Source of the DNA: Neisseriaceae bacterium
Lineage (GTDB): Bacteria > Pseudomonadota > Gammaproteobacteria > Burkholderiales > UBA11063
DNA length: 64,000 nucleotides
Assembly (NCBI GenBank): GCA_947446595.1
Contig: CANFGS010000002.1
Coordinates: 1 to 64,000 of the forward strand
Direction of reading: 5' to 3'
The notes below the pieces were generated by a model, which saw nothing but the letters and a program-made list of their open reading frames with translations, was not told the origin of the DNA and made no database searches. Position numbers and translations under genes: made by a program. This document shows, one piece after another, positions 1 through 10,000 of the stretch (its first letter is position 1; the number at the start of each line of letters is the position of its first letter).

Positions 1-45
1 CAATTGCAGGGTTGTATTTTGGAGTTGAGTTACAAGCAATATTAC

Positions 46-76
46 AAAGCCCTAACCAGAAATGGTTGGGGCTTTT
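46..76. terminator. Rho-independent terminator, possibly bidirectional
   Basis: A 13-bp stem (AAAGCCCTAACCA at 46-58, one G-T pair) with a GAAA tetraloop closes onto TGGTTGGGGCTTTT. There is a T run on one side and an A run on the other, so it could stop transcripts from both directions. The gene it ends to the left lies outside the window or in the first ~45 bases, where no frame can be chosen safely. Confidence 0.75.
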
Positions 77-323
77 GTATTTCTATATCCTCAGAAATAA
101 TTACTAAGCTCTCCAATCACAATATAATATAAAAAACATACTGCCACATTGTCAGGTAGTTGGGTATTTGCATAAGGCATTGTATTTTCTATGAACAATA
201 GTTTGCTCGCTTCTGATCTTGAAGAATATTTATTTAAACAAGAGAAGTTTTAGTTTTTGCATCTGCTTCCTTGTTATTTAGGTTGTTATTGCTTACAAGA
301 TCATCATTGATAGATTCATATGA
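77..323. other. Intergenic stretch, no gene seen
   Basis: About 250 bases between the terminator and the 3' end of trmJ. It holds only a 20-codon open frame (191-253) without a ribosome binding site. I see no RNA gene, repeat or promoter that I would defend. Confidence 0.5.
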
Positions 324-1067
324 TCACTTTTTTGTCAAATTTTGTTCCATTTTGGATAGCATCCCACGAATTAAATCTACTTCATCACGGTTTAGATTGG
401 CTTTGTGTAAAATATTTTGGAGCTTTCTATGAACACTCTCAGATTTTTTATCCGCATAGTATTTTACACTATTTAATATCTTATCAAGATGGTTTAAGAT
501 ACCTTGATTATCAGCAAATGTTGATTTTTGTTCATTTACCGTTTTTAGGTAATCAATATTACTATTGTAGTTACTATATATCTCATAAGCCATAATTTGA
601 ACAGCTTGGGCTAAATTTAGGGAGAAATACTCTGGGTTTCCTGGAATAGTAACTAAGCGGTTGCATTTTTCTATCTGCTCTATAGTAAGCCCACTTCTTT
701 CACTTCCAAAGACAATTGCAACTTTTTCATTAGCCACCGCCTTTGTTATAATTTCATGTGTACATTCTTTGGGAGTTTTTAGATGATGATTGAATTCACG
801 GCGTCTAGAGGTCAGGGCGTAGCTAAGGGTAGTATTTTGTAATGCTTCTTCTAATGAACCAACAATAATAGCATTTTCTACCACATCTCGTGCATTACTA
901 GATAGGGCATAAGCTTCATCATCAATTCTGGCAGTTGGCGCAACTAATATTAGTTTATATAATCCCATCGTCTTCATAGCACGAGCAACTGATCCAATAT
1001 TGCCACTATGTGAGGTATTACATAATATTATGCTAATATTATTAAGTACCATTTTAGTATTTGACAT
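324..1067 (-). CDS. trmJ: tRNA (cytidine/uridine-2'-O-)-methyltransferase TrmJ
   Basis: A SPOUT-class RNA methyltransferase that methylates the 2'-O of nucleotide 32 in the tRNA anticodon loop using S-adenosylmethionine. Visible are the N-terminal SIILCNTSHSGNIGSVARAM block, the FGSERSGL loop and the C-terminal knot with IPGNPEYFSLNLAQAV, typical of the TrmJ/TrmH group 1 family. The length (about 247 residues) is normal. The ATG at 1067 sits 5 nt from AGG; the ATG at 1070 is only 2 nt away, so 1067 is preferred. It starts 6 bases after the stop of the upstream DUF455 gene, so the two are probably translationally coupled and form the end of the lapA operon. Confidence 0.9.
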   Translation of the reverse strand: MSNTKMVLNNISIILCNTSHSGNIGSVARAMKTMGLYKLILVAPTARIDDEAYALSSNARDVVENAIIVGSLEEALQNTTLSYALTSRRREFNHHLKTPKECTHEIITKAVANEKVAIVFGSERSGLTIEQIEKCNRLVTIPGNPEYFSLNLAQAVQIMAYEIYSNYNSNIDYLKTVNEQKSTFADNQGILNHLDKILNSVKYYADKKSESVHRKLQNILHKANLNRDEVDLIRGMLSKMEQNLTKK

Positions 1068-1073
1068 CATTAC

Positions 1074-1868
1074 CTATCTTAATAATAATTTATCCAATTC
1101 AACATCTGAGAATCCAGCTTGCTTTCTACTTTCTCGATTAAATGCACCTCTTATTTTTGGAGCTGAATATTCTTCAAGAATACTAAAAAACGTATCGGTA
1201 TAATCAAGGTTCCTTTTATCACAAAGATATTTAAACCAAATGTCTCCATATTTTACATGGGTAATCTCATCATGGTGGATTATCTCTAAGATTGCTGCTC
1301 CTTTAGTATCTTTTATATGTAATACTTTTTTTCTTAATTCAGGGACTGCATCAATTCCTCGTGCTTCTAAAACCCTAGGCACTAATGCCATCCTAACTAA
1401 TACATCACACTCAGTCTTATATACCATATCCCATAGCCCAGTATGAGCCGTAAAATCCCCATATGTATATTGAAGAGTAGCTAAATGTTCATTTAGTAGG
1501 CTAAAATGATAAACTTCATCTTTGGCAACACTCATCCAGTTCCTGTAGTATTCAATAGGCATAGATTGAAATCGATAACAGGCATCAAGTGCAAGATTTA
1601 TCGCATTAAATTCAATATGAGCTAAAGCATGAAATAATCCGGCATGACCTATAGTGGTGCCTATTCCACGCTTTGGTACTTCAAGTGGATGTACTAACTC
1701 TGGTTTATCAGGGCGTCCTGGTTCTGGAATAGAACGGACTAATGTTTTATCAAAACTTAGGGTGCAATCTTTACTGCTTATTTGATTGTAGAGTTTAACT
1801 GTAGCATCACATTTATATTCTATGTCATTAGATAAAATTATCTCTAGACAGAGATTAAAGAAATTCAT
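1074..1868 (-). CDS. DUF455 family ferritin-like protein
   Basis: A 264-residue protein of the DUF455 family, a ferritin-like four-helix fold. The family core is clear: LVHPLEVPKRG, then HALAHIEFNAINLALDA, then AKDEVYHFSLL, then EIIHHDEITHVKYG. These glutamates and E-x-x-H pairs would build a di-metal site. Related helical proteins include the tRNA hydroxylase MiaE, so an oxidase or hydroxylase role is possible, but no substrate can be read from the sequence. A GTG lies one codon upstream (1871); ATG 1868 was chosen. It is third in the leftward lapA-lapB-DUF455-trmJ operon, 16 bases from lapB. Confidence 0.82.
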   Translation of the reverse strand: MNFFNLCLEIILSNDIEYKCDATVKLYNQISSKDCTLSFDKTLVRSIPEPGRPDKPELVHPLEVPKRGIGTTIGHAGLFHALAHIEFNAINLALDACYRFQSMPIEYYRNWMSVAKDEVYHFSLLNEHLATLQYTYGDFTAHTGLWDMVYKTECDVLVRMALVPRVLEARGIDAVPELRKKVLHIKDTKGAAILEIIHHDEITHVKYGDIWFKYLCDKRNLDYTDTFFSILEEYSAPKIRGAFNRESRKQAGFSDVELDKLLLR

Positions 1869-1884
1869 CACTTACGCTTATCAA

Positions 1885-3054
1885 CTATACTTCTGAATTA
1901 TTAGGGTTAATGCTTTCCCACTCATAACAAGCTGGGCATTGCCAGAAGAATGTTTTGGTTTTAAAGTTACATCTACCGCAGCGGAAATTAGAAAGTTTTT
2001 CGTTATACTTCAATAAGATTGTTTTTATTACTTCAGCATCAGGTCTTATCTCAGCGCGAAGTTCAGAGCGGTTTATATAAGTATCCATTATCAATGCAGC
2101 AACTTTTGAAGTAGGTTGGTTACGGATTGTATCGCGCAAGTAATCTAATGCTGCATCAGAGCTCTCTAACGTAATTAGTTTCTGATATAAAAAATCTGAG
2201 AAATTAAGTTTGGGGTACAAAGTAGCATAACCACGAATAAGTGTTAAGCCTTCTTTAGTTTTGTTTAAACATACATATGAGTCAAACATTTTTTCAACCA
2301 CCATAGGTAGGTAGAGGTAATTTTGTTTTTCAATTAGTTGCCATGTTTTAATAGCGTTTTCATGATCATCAGTGTTTGCATATAGTTCGCCTAAAAGTAG
2401 GTTGGCTCTTACACATTTACGGTTAATTTCTAACGCATGGTTGATAAATTTCATCGCTTCGTCATTATCAGATTTAATAAGGGCTTCTTGTGAGAGTTCA
2501 CAATTAAACTGTGCAACTTCAGTGTGGTAGCTATAGTCAGATGTTGCTAGTCTTTTGGCAGTTTCTATAGCGTCTTTCCAGTTTTTATCTTGTTGGTAGA
2601 TATCAAGTAATAAATCCTGAGCCTTATGTGAGTATAATTCGCTATTAACTAGTTTAAGTAGTAGGGTTTCGGCCCTATCTATTAATCCAGCATGCTGGAA
2701 ATCCTTTGCTAATTCAAGACGGACATTGTCTTTCTGGTCATTAGAGAATAAATATTGGGAATTAAGTAGCTTATTGTGTAATTTGATAGCTAAGTCGTTT
2801 TCACCGCGGCTTCTATAAAGTTTTCCAAGGCTTAGTTGGAGCTCTGTTAATTGTGGTTCTTGTTCTATAATATCACAAATATTATCACTAGCAACTCCAG
2901 TCTTACTCTCGATTAGGGCGTCAAGGCTATCAAATAAGCGTTTTGGTAATGACTTTGCTTGTTTAATTACAGTTTTCATGTCAATACGACCTGCAAACCA
3001 ACCAAAAGCAAAAAATAATGGAGTAACTAGTAGCCATAGAACAATTATATTCAA
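1885..3054 (-). CDS. lapB: Lipopolysaccharide assembly protein LapB (YciM)
   Basis: A 389-residue protein with one N-terminal membrane helix (residues ~1-20), a run of TPR repeats, and a C-terminal rubredoxin-like metal knuckle (CGRC near residue 358, then CPAC). This is the LapB architecture; the length fits the E. coli protein (389). In E. coli LapB recruits FtsH to LpxC and so sets the rate of lipid A synthesis at the inner membrane. The start is TTG at 3054: AAAGGA lies 7 nt upstream and the first helix begins directly after it. It follows lapA by 11 bases, the usual pair order. Confidence 0.93.
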   Translation of the reverse strand: MNIIVLWLLVTPLFFAFGWFAGRIDMKTVIKQAKSLPKRLFDSLDALIESKTGVASDNICDIIEQEPQLTELQLSLGKLYRSRGENDLAIKLHNKLLNSQYLFSNDQKDNVRLELAKDFQHAGLIDRAETLLLKLVNSELYSHKAQDLLLDIYQQDKNWKDAIETAKRLATSDYSYHTEVAQFNCELSQEALIKSDNDEAMKFINHALEINRKCVRANLLLGELYANTDDHENAIKTWQLIEKQNYLYLPMVVEKMFDSYVCLNKTKEGLTLIRGYATLYPKLNFSDFLYQKLITLESSDAALDYLRDTIRNQPTSKVAALIMDTYINRSELRAEIRPDAEVIKTILLKYNEKLSNFRCGRCNFKTKTFFWQCPACYEWESINPNNSEV

Positions 3055-3065
3055 TTTATAGTCCT

Positions 3066-3347
3066 TTATTCTGATTTAGTATTATGGTTTTTAAGATCTT
3101 CTAGGTCTTTCTTTAGGAGGCGTACTCTTAACTTAAGCTCTAATGAGCGACCGAACCCATAAATAAGCCCTATTATAATACCAATGATTAAGGCACCGAA
3201 AACCATTAAAATCAGTGGTAAACTCCAGCTATAAATTCCGTAGAAGTTAAATTGTACAGGCTGAGAATTATTTAAAATAAGCACTAATACCAGTATAAAT
3301 ACTGCAAACCAAAAAACCCACTTAAGAATATTAGCTATTCGATACAT
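3066..3347 (-). CDS. lapA: Lipopolysaccharide assembly protein LapA
   Basis: A 93-residue DUF1049 protein with two membrane helices (about residues 5-25 and 42-64, with glycines and isoleucines in the second) and a short basic, coiled cytoplasmic tail. LapA works with LapB in lipopolysaccharide assembly. AGGGAA sits 5 nt before the ATG. It is the first gene of the leftward operon, with an extended -10 promoter just upstream. Confidence 0.88.
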   Translation of the reverse strand: MYRIANILKWVFWFAVFILVLVLILNNSQPVQFNFYGIYSWSLPLILMVFGALIIGIIIGLIYGFGRSLELKLRVRLLKKDLEDLKNHNTKSE

Positions 3348-3394
3348 ATATTTCCCTATCTATAAATTGCACACTTAAATTTTTATCATGCTCA

Positions 3395-3423
3395 ATTATA
3401 GCATAAATCTTTATAAGAGCGAA
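3395..3423 (-). promoter_or_regulatory. lapA operon promoter
   Basis: Read leftward: TTCGCT (-35), a 17-bp spacer, then TATAAT preceded by TGC, an extended -10. The same ATGCTATAAT box occurs before rpsF, tsaE and rpsA in this window. The -10 lies about 48 bases before the lapA start. Confidence 0.6.
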
Positions 3424-3439
3424 TTAGTAAAATTTGTTA

Positions 3440-3468
3440 TTGTTATGGATAATATAATTGCTTATTAT
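3440..3468 (+). promoter_or_regulatory. Candidate promoter of the helicase-methylase island
   Basis: TTGTTA (3440-3445), a 17-bp spacer and TATTAT (3463-3468), giving a leader of about 35 bases before the ATG at 3510. A GGGG stretch 8 nt before that ATG serves as ribosome binding site. It lies back to back with the lapA promoter. Confidence 0.45.
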
Positions 3469-3509
3469 CATACTATGGTAAAATTCGTAACTAATTATGG
3501 GGTCATAAA

Positions 3510-6500
3510 ATGAGATATTATTTAGCAGATAATCAGCGTTATTCAGTATTGAGGTTTTTTGAAGATAACTACCGAGAGTATAATGGCATCTGTATTGCAA
3601 CTGGTTATTTAGATTTACCTGCACTATGTCTGGTTTTGCCACTTCTTAGCAATTATAACTCAATCCAAATCCTAATAGGGCAAGAGCCGTTAATACGTAG
3701 ATACAAAAGAGAAAAGGTTGAAGATGATTTTCCACAATTAGATTTGACTAATGACTTACAAGAATTACCAATTGATCCTAAATACGCTGAAACTATTCAT
3801 TTGATTAAAGAGATGATTCGTGGTGGTAAATTACAAATCAAATTATTTAAAAGAACCTTTCTCCATGCTAAATGTTATATTTTTTCAGAACAGATTGAAT
3901 CTGAGGTTTTAAATAAAGCCATAGGTATTATTGGCTCAAGCAATCTAACTCTAAATGGAATTAGTTCAGATAAAAATATTGAGCTAAATCATATTGAACA
4001 TAATGAAATGATAGTTAAGTATCCTGCAAGTGATAAAGAACCAAATTTAATTGGGCACTATGCTTGGTTTAACCAGTTGTGGAATGATAGTAGTACAGAA
4101 CTTTGGAATGGTAAATTTACTGAGATATTAGATATGTCACCAGTTGGTGAAGTCATGTTTAGCCAATATGAAATGTATATTAAGACACTTTGGGAAATGT
4201 ATCATGATGAAATCGAGATTGCAGGAGAACAAATTTCTGATGGTTATACATTATTTGAGTATCAACTAAAAAATGCCAATAGCTTATGTAAAAAACTAGA
4301 AAAACGTAAATTAGCCATGCTTTGCGATTCTGTTGGATTGGGTAAAACAATTACTGCGCTTGAAGTAATAACTCGATATGTAAAAGCTGATAAACGAGTT
4401 GTAATAATTTGTCCAAAATCTCTAAAAAAACAATGGGAACATGTAATACGTAAACAAAACCTTAATCAAAGACTAGACGTTTTAAGTTTACAAAACGAAG
4501 CAGAGCTTAAAGAGCATATGGAGCATGATCGTTATGCTCCTGTTGGCTTGTTTGTGATTGATGAGTCGCATAATTTACGCAATGGTTCAACAAGCTCACG
4601 TTTTGAAACTGTGCGTAAGTGGATTAATAGCAATAAAAACTCCCATAGCCTACTTTTAACCGCAACACCTATTAATAATAGCATTACAGATTTACTCAAT
4701 CAGATACTATTAGGTAGTGGTGGGGATGCTAATGTACTTATGATACCAAATAGCAATGGTACAGGTATGCGAAATGTAGTAGATGTTATTACTTCAATAC
4801 GGAAATCAGAAAGCCAGAGCGCAGAATTAACGCCAGAATTAATGGCAGAACGTAGAGCTAGACTCCATCCGATCATTAAAGAGTTTGTAGTACGCCGAAC
4901 ACGGCAAGGTATTTTACAAGAACAAGAAGTGAGTGATTTTGAACCTAAGCTTCATTTTCCAAAAGAAAAACTACACTCAAGAAGTTATCATTTTGATGAT
5001 GAGTTATCTAGTAAGATAGTTAAAGAAACAACTAATTTAAGTTATACTAATTTCAATAATATAGATAAAATTATAAAAACTATCTATCTGTTACCAGAGA
5101 TATATAACGAGTACGACGAAGATAAGGAACAGATGGTTGAAAAAACACTAGATGACAAGTTAATAGTTCTAAAACATCCGATTGATCAGCTAGATAATTT
5201 TAAAGAATTGCACCCAGATACTTATTTAAATACATGTTCACCATTACGTCTAGTATATCAAATCGTACAATTTCTTGGCTTTATTCCTTATCGATATATG
5301 ATTTATCATTATGATTTTTATAATAAAGATATAAATGATGTTAGAAATATGCCATCAACACCACAGCATAAAATTCTTAATCGCCAAAAAGGGCTTTATG
5401 GAATTTTACGTGTGGTATTTCTAAAAAGGTTAGAATCATCGTTTTATGCGTTAAATATTTCACTCAATAACTACCGTAAGACACTAATGATTTTTAAAGA
5501 TGCACTAGAAAAAAATACTATATTGCCATTATCACAATTACGAGAGGTAATAGAAGAGTATGGAGAAGATTACACGCGAGAAAATATACCAGCTGGTGAA
5601 GATATAGAAACGAAGTTTGATTTCTCTGAATTTAATCATCAGCAAATGCTCCAAGATATAAATAAAGAGCTAATTCTACTTGATGTGCTTAATATTCAGT
5701 TAAAACTATTACAAAATGATAATAATAAAATCAAAGATTTAGCCCATTTATTTCAAACAATTCAAAATGAATATAAGCATTATAATAATGGTAAGCCAAA
5801 AGTCTTGGTTTTTTCATATTTTGCAGATACTATTAAACATCTTGAAGAAGAGTTTAAAAATCATTTTACCTATAATTCTAATGAATGTGCTTTTATTTCA
5901 TCAGCAAACCGGAATAATATAGATGATTTAACTAGACGCTTTGCTCCAAAGGGAAAGGATTATTCTCTAGGTGCAAATGAACATGAGATACAATATTTAT
6001 TTGCAACAGATGTTTTATCTGAGGGGCAAAATCTACAAGACTGTGCAATTTTAATTAATTATGATTTGCATTGGAATCCAGTGCGGATGATACAAAGAAA
6101 CGGGCGAATAAATCGTATCGGTAGCGAGTATGAGACCGTTCTAATTTATAACATGCATCCTGATAGCCAGTTGGAAGAGTATTTAAAACTGGTACAACGG
6201 CTTGAATATAAGATAGGTTTAATTCGTGATATAGTTGGGCAAGATCAGCGTATTTTAAATGCAGATGAGAAATTAAATCCAATAGAGTTTGTTGATGATG
6301 TAGCAATAGATAAACTTCAAGGCTTATATTCAAAGGATGAGAATACAGTTAATCAGATTCTAGAGCAATTAGAAGAAGATGAAGAGTATTTAACAGATGA
6401 TAAATTTATCACTGATTTACGATACTTTGATACTAAATATCAGGATGAACCAGAATATAAAAAAGAAGTTTATGGTATTTCAAAGGGAAAGTTTGGGTTA

Positions 6501-7052
6501 CTAAATGGCACAAATCATGAATTATTGATATTCACCCAAATGAATGATGCTAACGGTAACAAATTATTCAATAAATTTTTTAAGTTGAATAATAAAACAG
6601 CTAAAGGTCTTGATGACTTAAATGCTTTAAAGTTGATCAGAGCTGATGAAACTAATAACCAGCGTTTAACTAGCCAAGCTTATAAATTACATTTACCATA
6701 TCTAGATAAAGATTATCCGCAGAAGTTTATTGCAACAGTCCAATCTACAACTTCAATTGAGCGAGACTTGGATACTGGGATTCAAAATCTGCGAGTTAGA
6801 TTTTTACGATTGCTTCATGAACTAAATTATACAGAGGATGCTCGTAATGATTTTGAACAAGCACTGCTTTATAGCAACCATTCTGATTATAATCAGATAG
6901 GTAAGAAGTTAAGGAAATTGATAAAAAATCCAAATAGTAAAGATATTAATGAATTGCTTGAAATTTGCCAAAAATCTATAAATGTATTAGATGAAGTGCG
7001 AGCTGTTATACAGCCAAGTAGCTGCGAGGGGATTTTATACTATGGCAACTAA
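3510..7052 (+). CDS. PLD-nuclease/SNF2-type helicase fusion, defence-associated
   Basis: A 1180-residue protein. Residues ~1-200 form a phospholipase-D-like domain with HAK at 119-121 and GSSN at 142-145; the usual HKD aspartate is not obvious after the lysine. Residues ~245-400 are a superfamily 2 SNF2-like motor: Walker A GLGKT (276-280), DESH (351-354), TATP (384-387). After an insert of about 350 residues comes the second motor lobe, with VLSEGQNLQ and QRNGRINRIG (862-871). The likely role is ATP-driven movement on DNA coupled to cleavage, as in restriction and phage-defence systems. The next gene, a DNA methyltransferase, overlaps its last 11 bases. It resembles a type ISP or DISARM-like arrangement, but I cannot assign it to a named system. 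Confidence 0.85.
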   Translation: MRYYLADNQRYSVLRFFEDNYREYNGICIATGYLDLPALCLVLPLLSNYNSIQILIGQEPLIRRYKREKVEDDFPQLDLTNDLQELPIDPKYAETIHLIKEMIRGGKLQIKLFKRTFLHAKCYIFSEQIESEVLNKAIGIIGSSNLTLNGISSDKNIELNHIEHNEMIVKYPASDKEPNLIGHYAWFNQLWNDSSTELWNGKFTEILDMSPVGEVMFSQYEMYIKTLWEMYHDEIEIAGEQISDGYTLFEYQLKNANSLCKKLEKRKLAMLCDSVGLGKTITALEVITRYVKADKRVVIICPKSLKKQWEHVIRKQNLNQRLDVLSLQNEAELKEHMEHDRYAPVGLFVIDESHNLRNGSTSSRFETVRKWINSNKNSHSLLLTATPINNSITDLLNQILLGSGGDANVLMIPNSNGTGMRNVVDVITSIRKSESQSAELTPELMAERRARLHPIIKEFVVRRTRQGILQEQEVSDFEPKLHFPKEKLHSRSYHFDDELSSKIVKETTNLSYTNFNNIDKIIKTIYLLPEIYNEYDEDKEQMVEKTLDDKLIVLKHPIDQLDNFKELHPDTYLNTCSPLRLVYQIVQFLGFIPYRYMIYHYDFYNKDINDVRNMPSTPQHKILNRQKGLYGILRVVFLKRLESSFYALNISLNNYRKTLMIFKDALEKNTILPLSQLREVIEEYGEDYTRENIPAGEDIETKFDFSEFNHQQMLQDINKELILLDVLNIQLKLLQNDNNKIKDLAHLFQTIQNEYKHYNNGKPKVLVFSYFADTIKHLEEEFKNHFTYNSNECAFISSANRNNIDDLTRRFAPKGKDYSLGANEHEIQYLFATDVLSEGQNLQDCAILINYDLHWNPVRMIQRNGRINRIGSEYETVLIYNMHPDSQLEEYLKLVQRLEYKIGLIRDIVGQDQRILNADEKLNPIEFVDDVAIDKLQGLYSKDENTVNQILEQLEEDEEYLTDDKFITDLRYFDTKYQDEPEYKKEVYGISKGKFGLLNGTNHELLIFTQMNDANGNKLFNKFFKLNNKTAKGLDDLNALKLIRADETNNQRLTSQAYKLHLPYLDKDYPQKFIATVQSTTSIERDLDTGIQNLRVRFLRLLHELNYTEDARNDFEQALLYSNHSDYNQIGKKLRKLIKNPNSKDINELLEICQKSINVLDEVRAVIQPSSCEGILYYGN

Positions 7053-10000
7053 ATTTACTCATATTAACCAATTATTACAACAAGAACTTACTATTGAAAA
7101 TAGCAAAGAGCTTGCTAGTAGTATTTTAGGATTAATGGGTATTACAACTCCAAATTTTATATATACTCAGAACTCATTACGTAAGATCATAGATACGTCC
7201 AAAAAGGGTATTTTTGAAGATGACAAAGATTTTGCTGATTTCAAGGCTGCGTATGATATTACTAGTAATCATTATAATGTGAATATTAAACACCAGCAAA
7301 TTATTCTTCCTAGATTATTTGTAATCAAACAATATAGCCGTAGTAATATTATATGGTTAAACAAACTAGGTATTAATTTTGAAGATGAGCCGTTATTAAA
7401 TGGATACCATCCTTTGGGGCTTGATTTTATTGCATGTCAAAATAGGTTTTTAGTAGTAATAAGTAATCAAGATAATCTGAGGATTCTCGAGCTTAACCAT
7501 GGAGAGGAGCTTAATTCTACCCAAACAGAAATCCTATCCGCTTGGCAAAATCTCTTTACTGAAGAGAGTAACAAAAAACTACTTCATAATAGGTTATGGG
7601 ATAGTCTAAACCTTGAGAGTGTAAATAAGAAATTCTATATTGATATTATTCAAAACTTTGCCAATCTCAAACAACATCTTCTTGAGAATAATATTTTTGA
7701 TAATAATCAATCTGTTATCTTCACTAATCGCTTGATCGGTAGATTATTATTTTGTTACTTCTTAATTAAGAAAGGATTTATTCCATCTGATTACTTAGAT
7801 ATGAATACGCTATCTGATAATGAATACTATAATAGCAAATTAAGCCAATTATTCTTTGCAGTTCTTAATACCCCAGTATCTGATCGCATGCATGAAGATA
7901 AAAGCACACCATATCTTAACGGTGGGTTATTTGAACATAAAGATACCGATATAGAAAAGGTATCATTTCCAAACAATTATTTCGGTAGTTTATTTGCGGT
8001 GTTTCGTAAATATAACTGGACTGTTGATGAGAGCTTGAGTAATTTTGAAGTAATGGCAATTGACCCTGAGATGTTGGGACGCATATTTGAGAATCTATTG
8101 GCTGAAATTAATATTGAAAACGATGGCTCTAGTGAGTCGGCACGTAAAGCCAAAGGTGCATTTTACACCCCAAGGGTTATTGTGGACTATATGTGTAAAG
8201 AGAGTTTACGCCAATATCTTCTGACCAATAGTGAGGAACATGTTCATAATATAATTAATCGCCTTCTTGATGAAAGTATTGGCTATCTTACTGATCAAAA
8301 GAAAAACTGGGCGGATGATATTAAACCTTACAAGGAGCATCTGACATCATTACTCGATAAAATAACTGTATTTGACCCTGCCTGTGGCTCTGGAGCTTTC
8401 CCAATGGGAATGCTACAATTAATCCTAAATACCTTTGAGAGGCTAGGGGATAAACAAAATACTAGTAAACGCAAAGCTAAAATTATAGAAAATAGTATTT
8501 TTGGTGCAGATATTGAACCAAATGCAATTGAAATAGCAAGGCTTAGGGCGTGGTTGTCGATTGTTGTTGATGAGGTTAAGGATAAGATTGAGCCATTGCC
8601 GAATTTGGATTTTAAATTTGTATGTTGCAATAGTCTTATAAAACTTGAAACCAAGGGGCAAAGTAACCTTGTAGATAATATTGGTTTAATAGGTGATTTA
8701 CAAAACTTACAACATGATTACTTTAACGCAAGAAGCTATAAGAAAAAACAAGAACTTCGACAAAAATATCATGATCTATTAGAAAAATCACGTTCTCAAG
8801 ATTCACTCTTTGGAAAGTCCAAGTACTTGGAGCAAATAGAAAGCTACCATCCATTTGATAGTGCTAATGTTTGTCAGTTTTATGATAATCAATTTATGTT
8901 TGGCATTAGTGATGGTTTTGATGTTGTGATCGGCAACCCTCCTTATGTCAAGGAATATACAAATAAGGGGGCATTCACACAGCTTTATGATAGTAAATAT
9001 TATCAAGGAAAAATGGATTTATGGTATTTTTTCGCTTGTATAGGAATTGATGTTCTTAAGGTTAACGGTTGTCAATGTTTTATAGCCCCAAATAATTGGA
9101 TGACTAATACTGGTGCAAGTATTATGAGAAATAAGATTATTCAGGAGTCAAATATTCAAAAATTAATTGATTTCGGTAATTTCAAAGTATTTGAAAGTGC
9201 AAGTATTCAAACTATGATTTATCTACTTTCTAAAAATAGCCAACCTAGTAATTATAATTTAAATTATTCATATTTATTGCATGATAGATTAAATCGTGCG
9301 GAAATTGATAAATTTTTGCAAGGTTCGCTAAAAGAAGGGTTGTTTTTAAAATATCTAGTCAACTTAGAGCGTCAAAACTTTATTAATAAATCAATAACCT
9401 TTGTACCAGAAAATATTTCGAAGATTATTTCAAAAATTAATAATTTAAATTTAACTAGTTTATTACAAAATGAAGTTGCTACTGGCATAGATGTTCATCA
9501 AGATTTTATAAATAAAGAGAGTTTAAAGACCTTAGGGCGCGAATTCAATTTGGGTGATGGTATATTTATACTTTCTTCCGAGGAGCTAACTAATATAAAA
9601 ATTTCAGAATTAGAGTTTAAAGGATTAATACGTCCGTATTATACTCCTAAAGAGTTAAAGAAATATAGTGCAACGAAAGAAAATAAGTATTGGATAATTT
9701 ATACAGATTCAAAATTTAAAGATCCTACTTGTATGGATAAATATCCTATGATAAAGCAGCATTTAGATAAATTTGTTAATGTAATCACATCAGATAATAA
9801 ACCATATGGATTACATCGTGCAAGAAATGAAGATTTTTTTACAGGTGAGAAAATTATTTCGTTACGAAAATGTATTGAACCAACATTCACATATACAGAT
9901 TTCCCGTGTTATGTTTCGCAGACATATTTTATAATAAAAACTAATAGATTTAATCTCAAATTTTTAACATTACTCTTAAATTCAAAATTAATTAAGTTTT

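Noticed and set aside
191..253. Twenty-codon open frame before trmJ
   Set aside because: No ribosome site, no family, and far too short to support.
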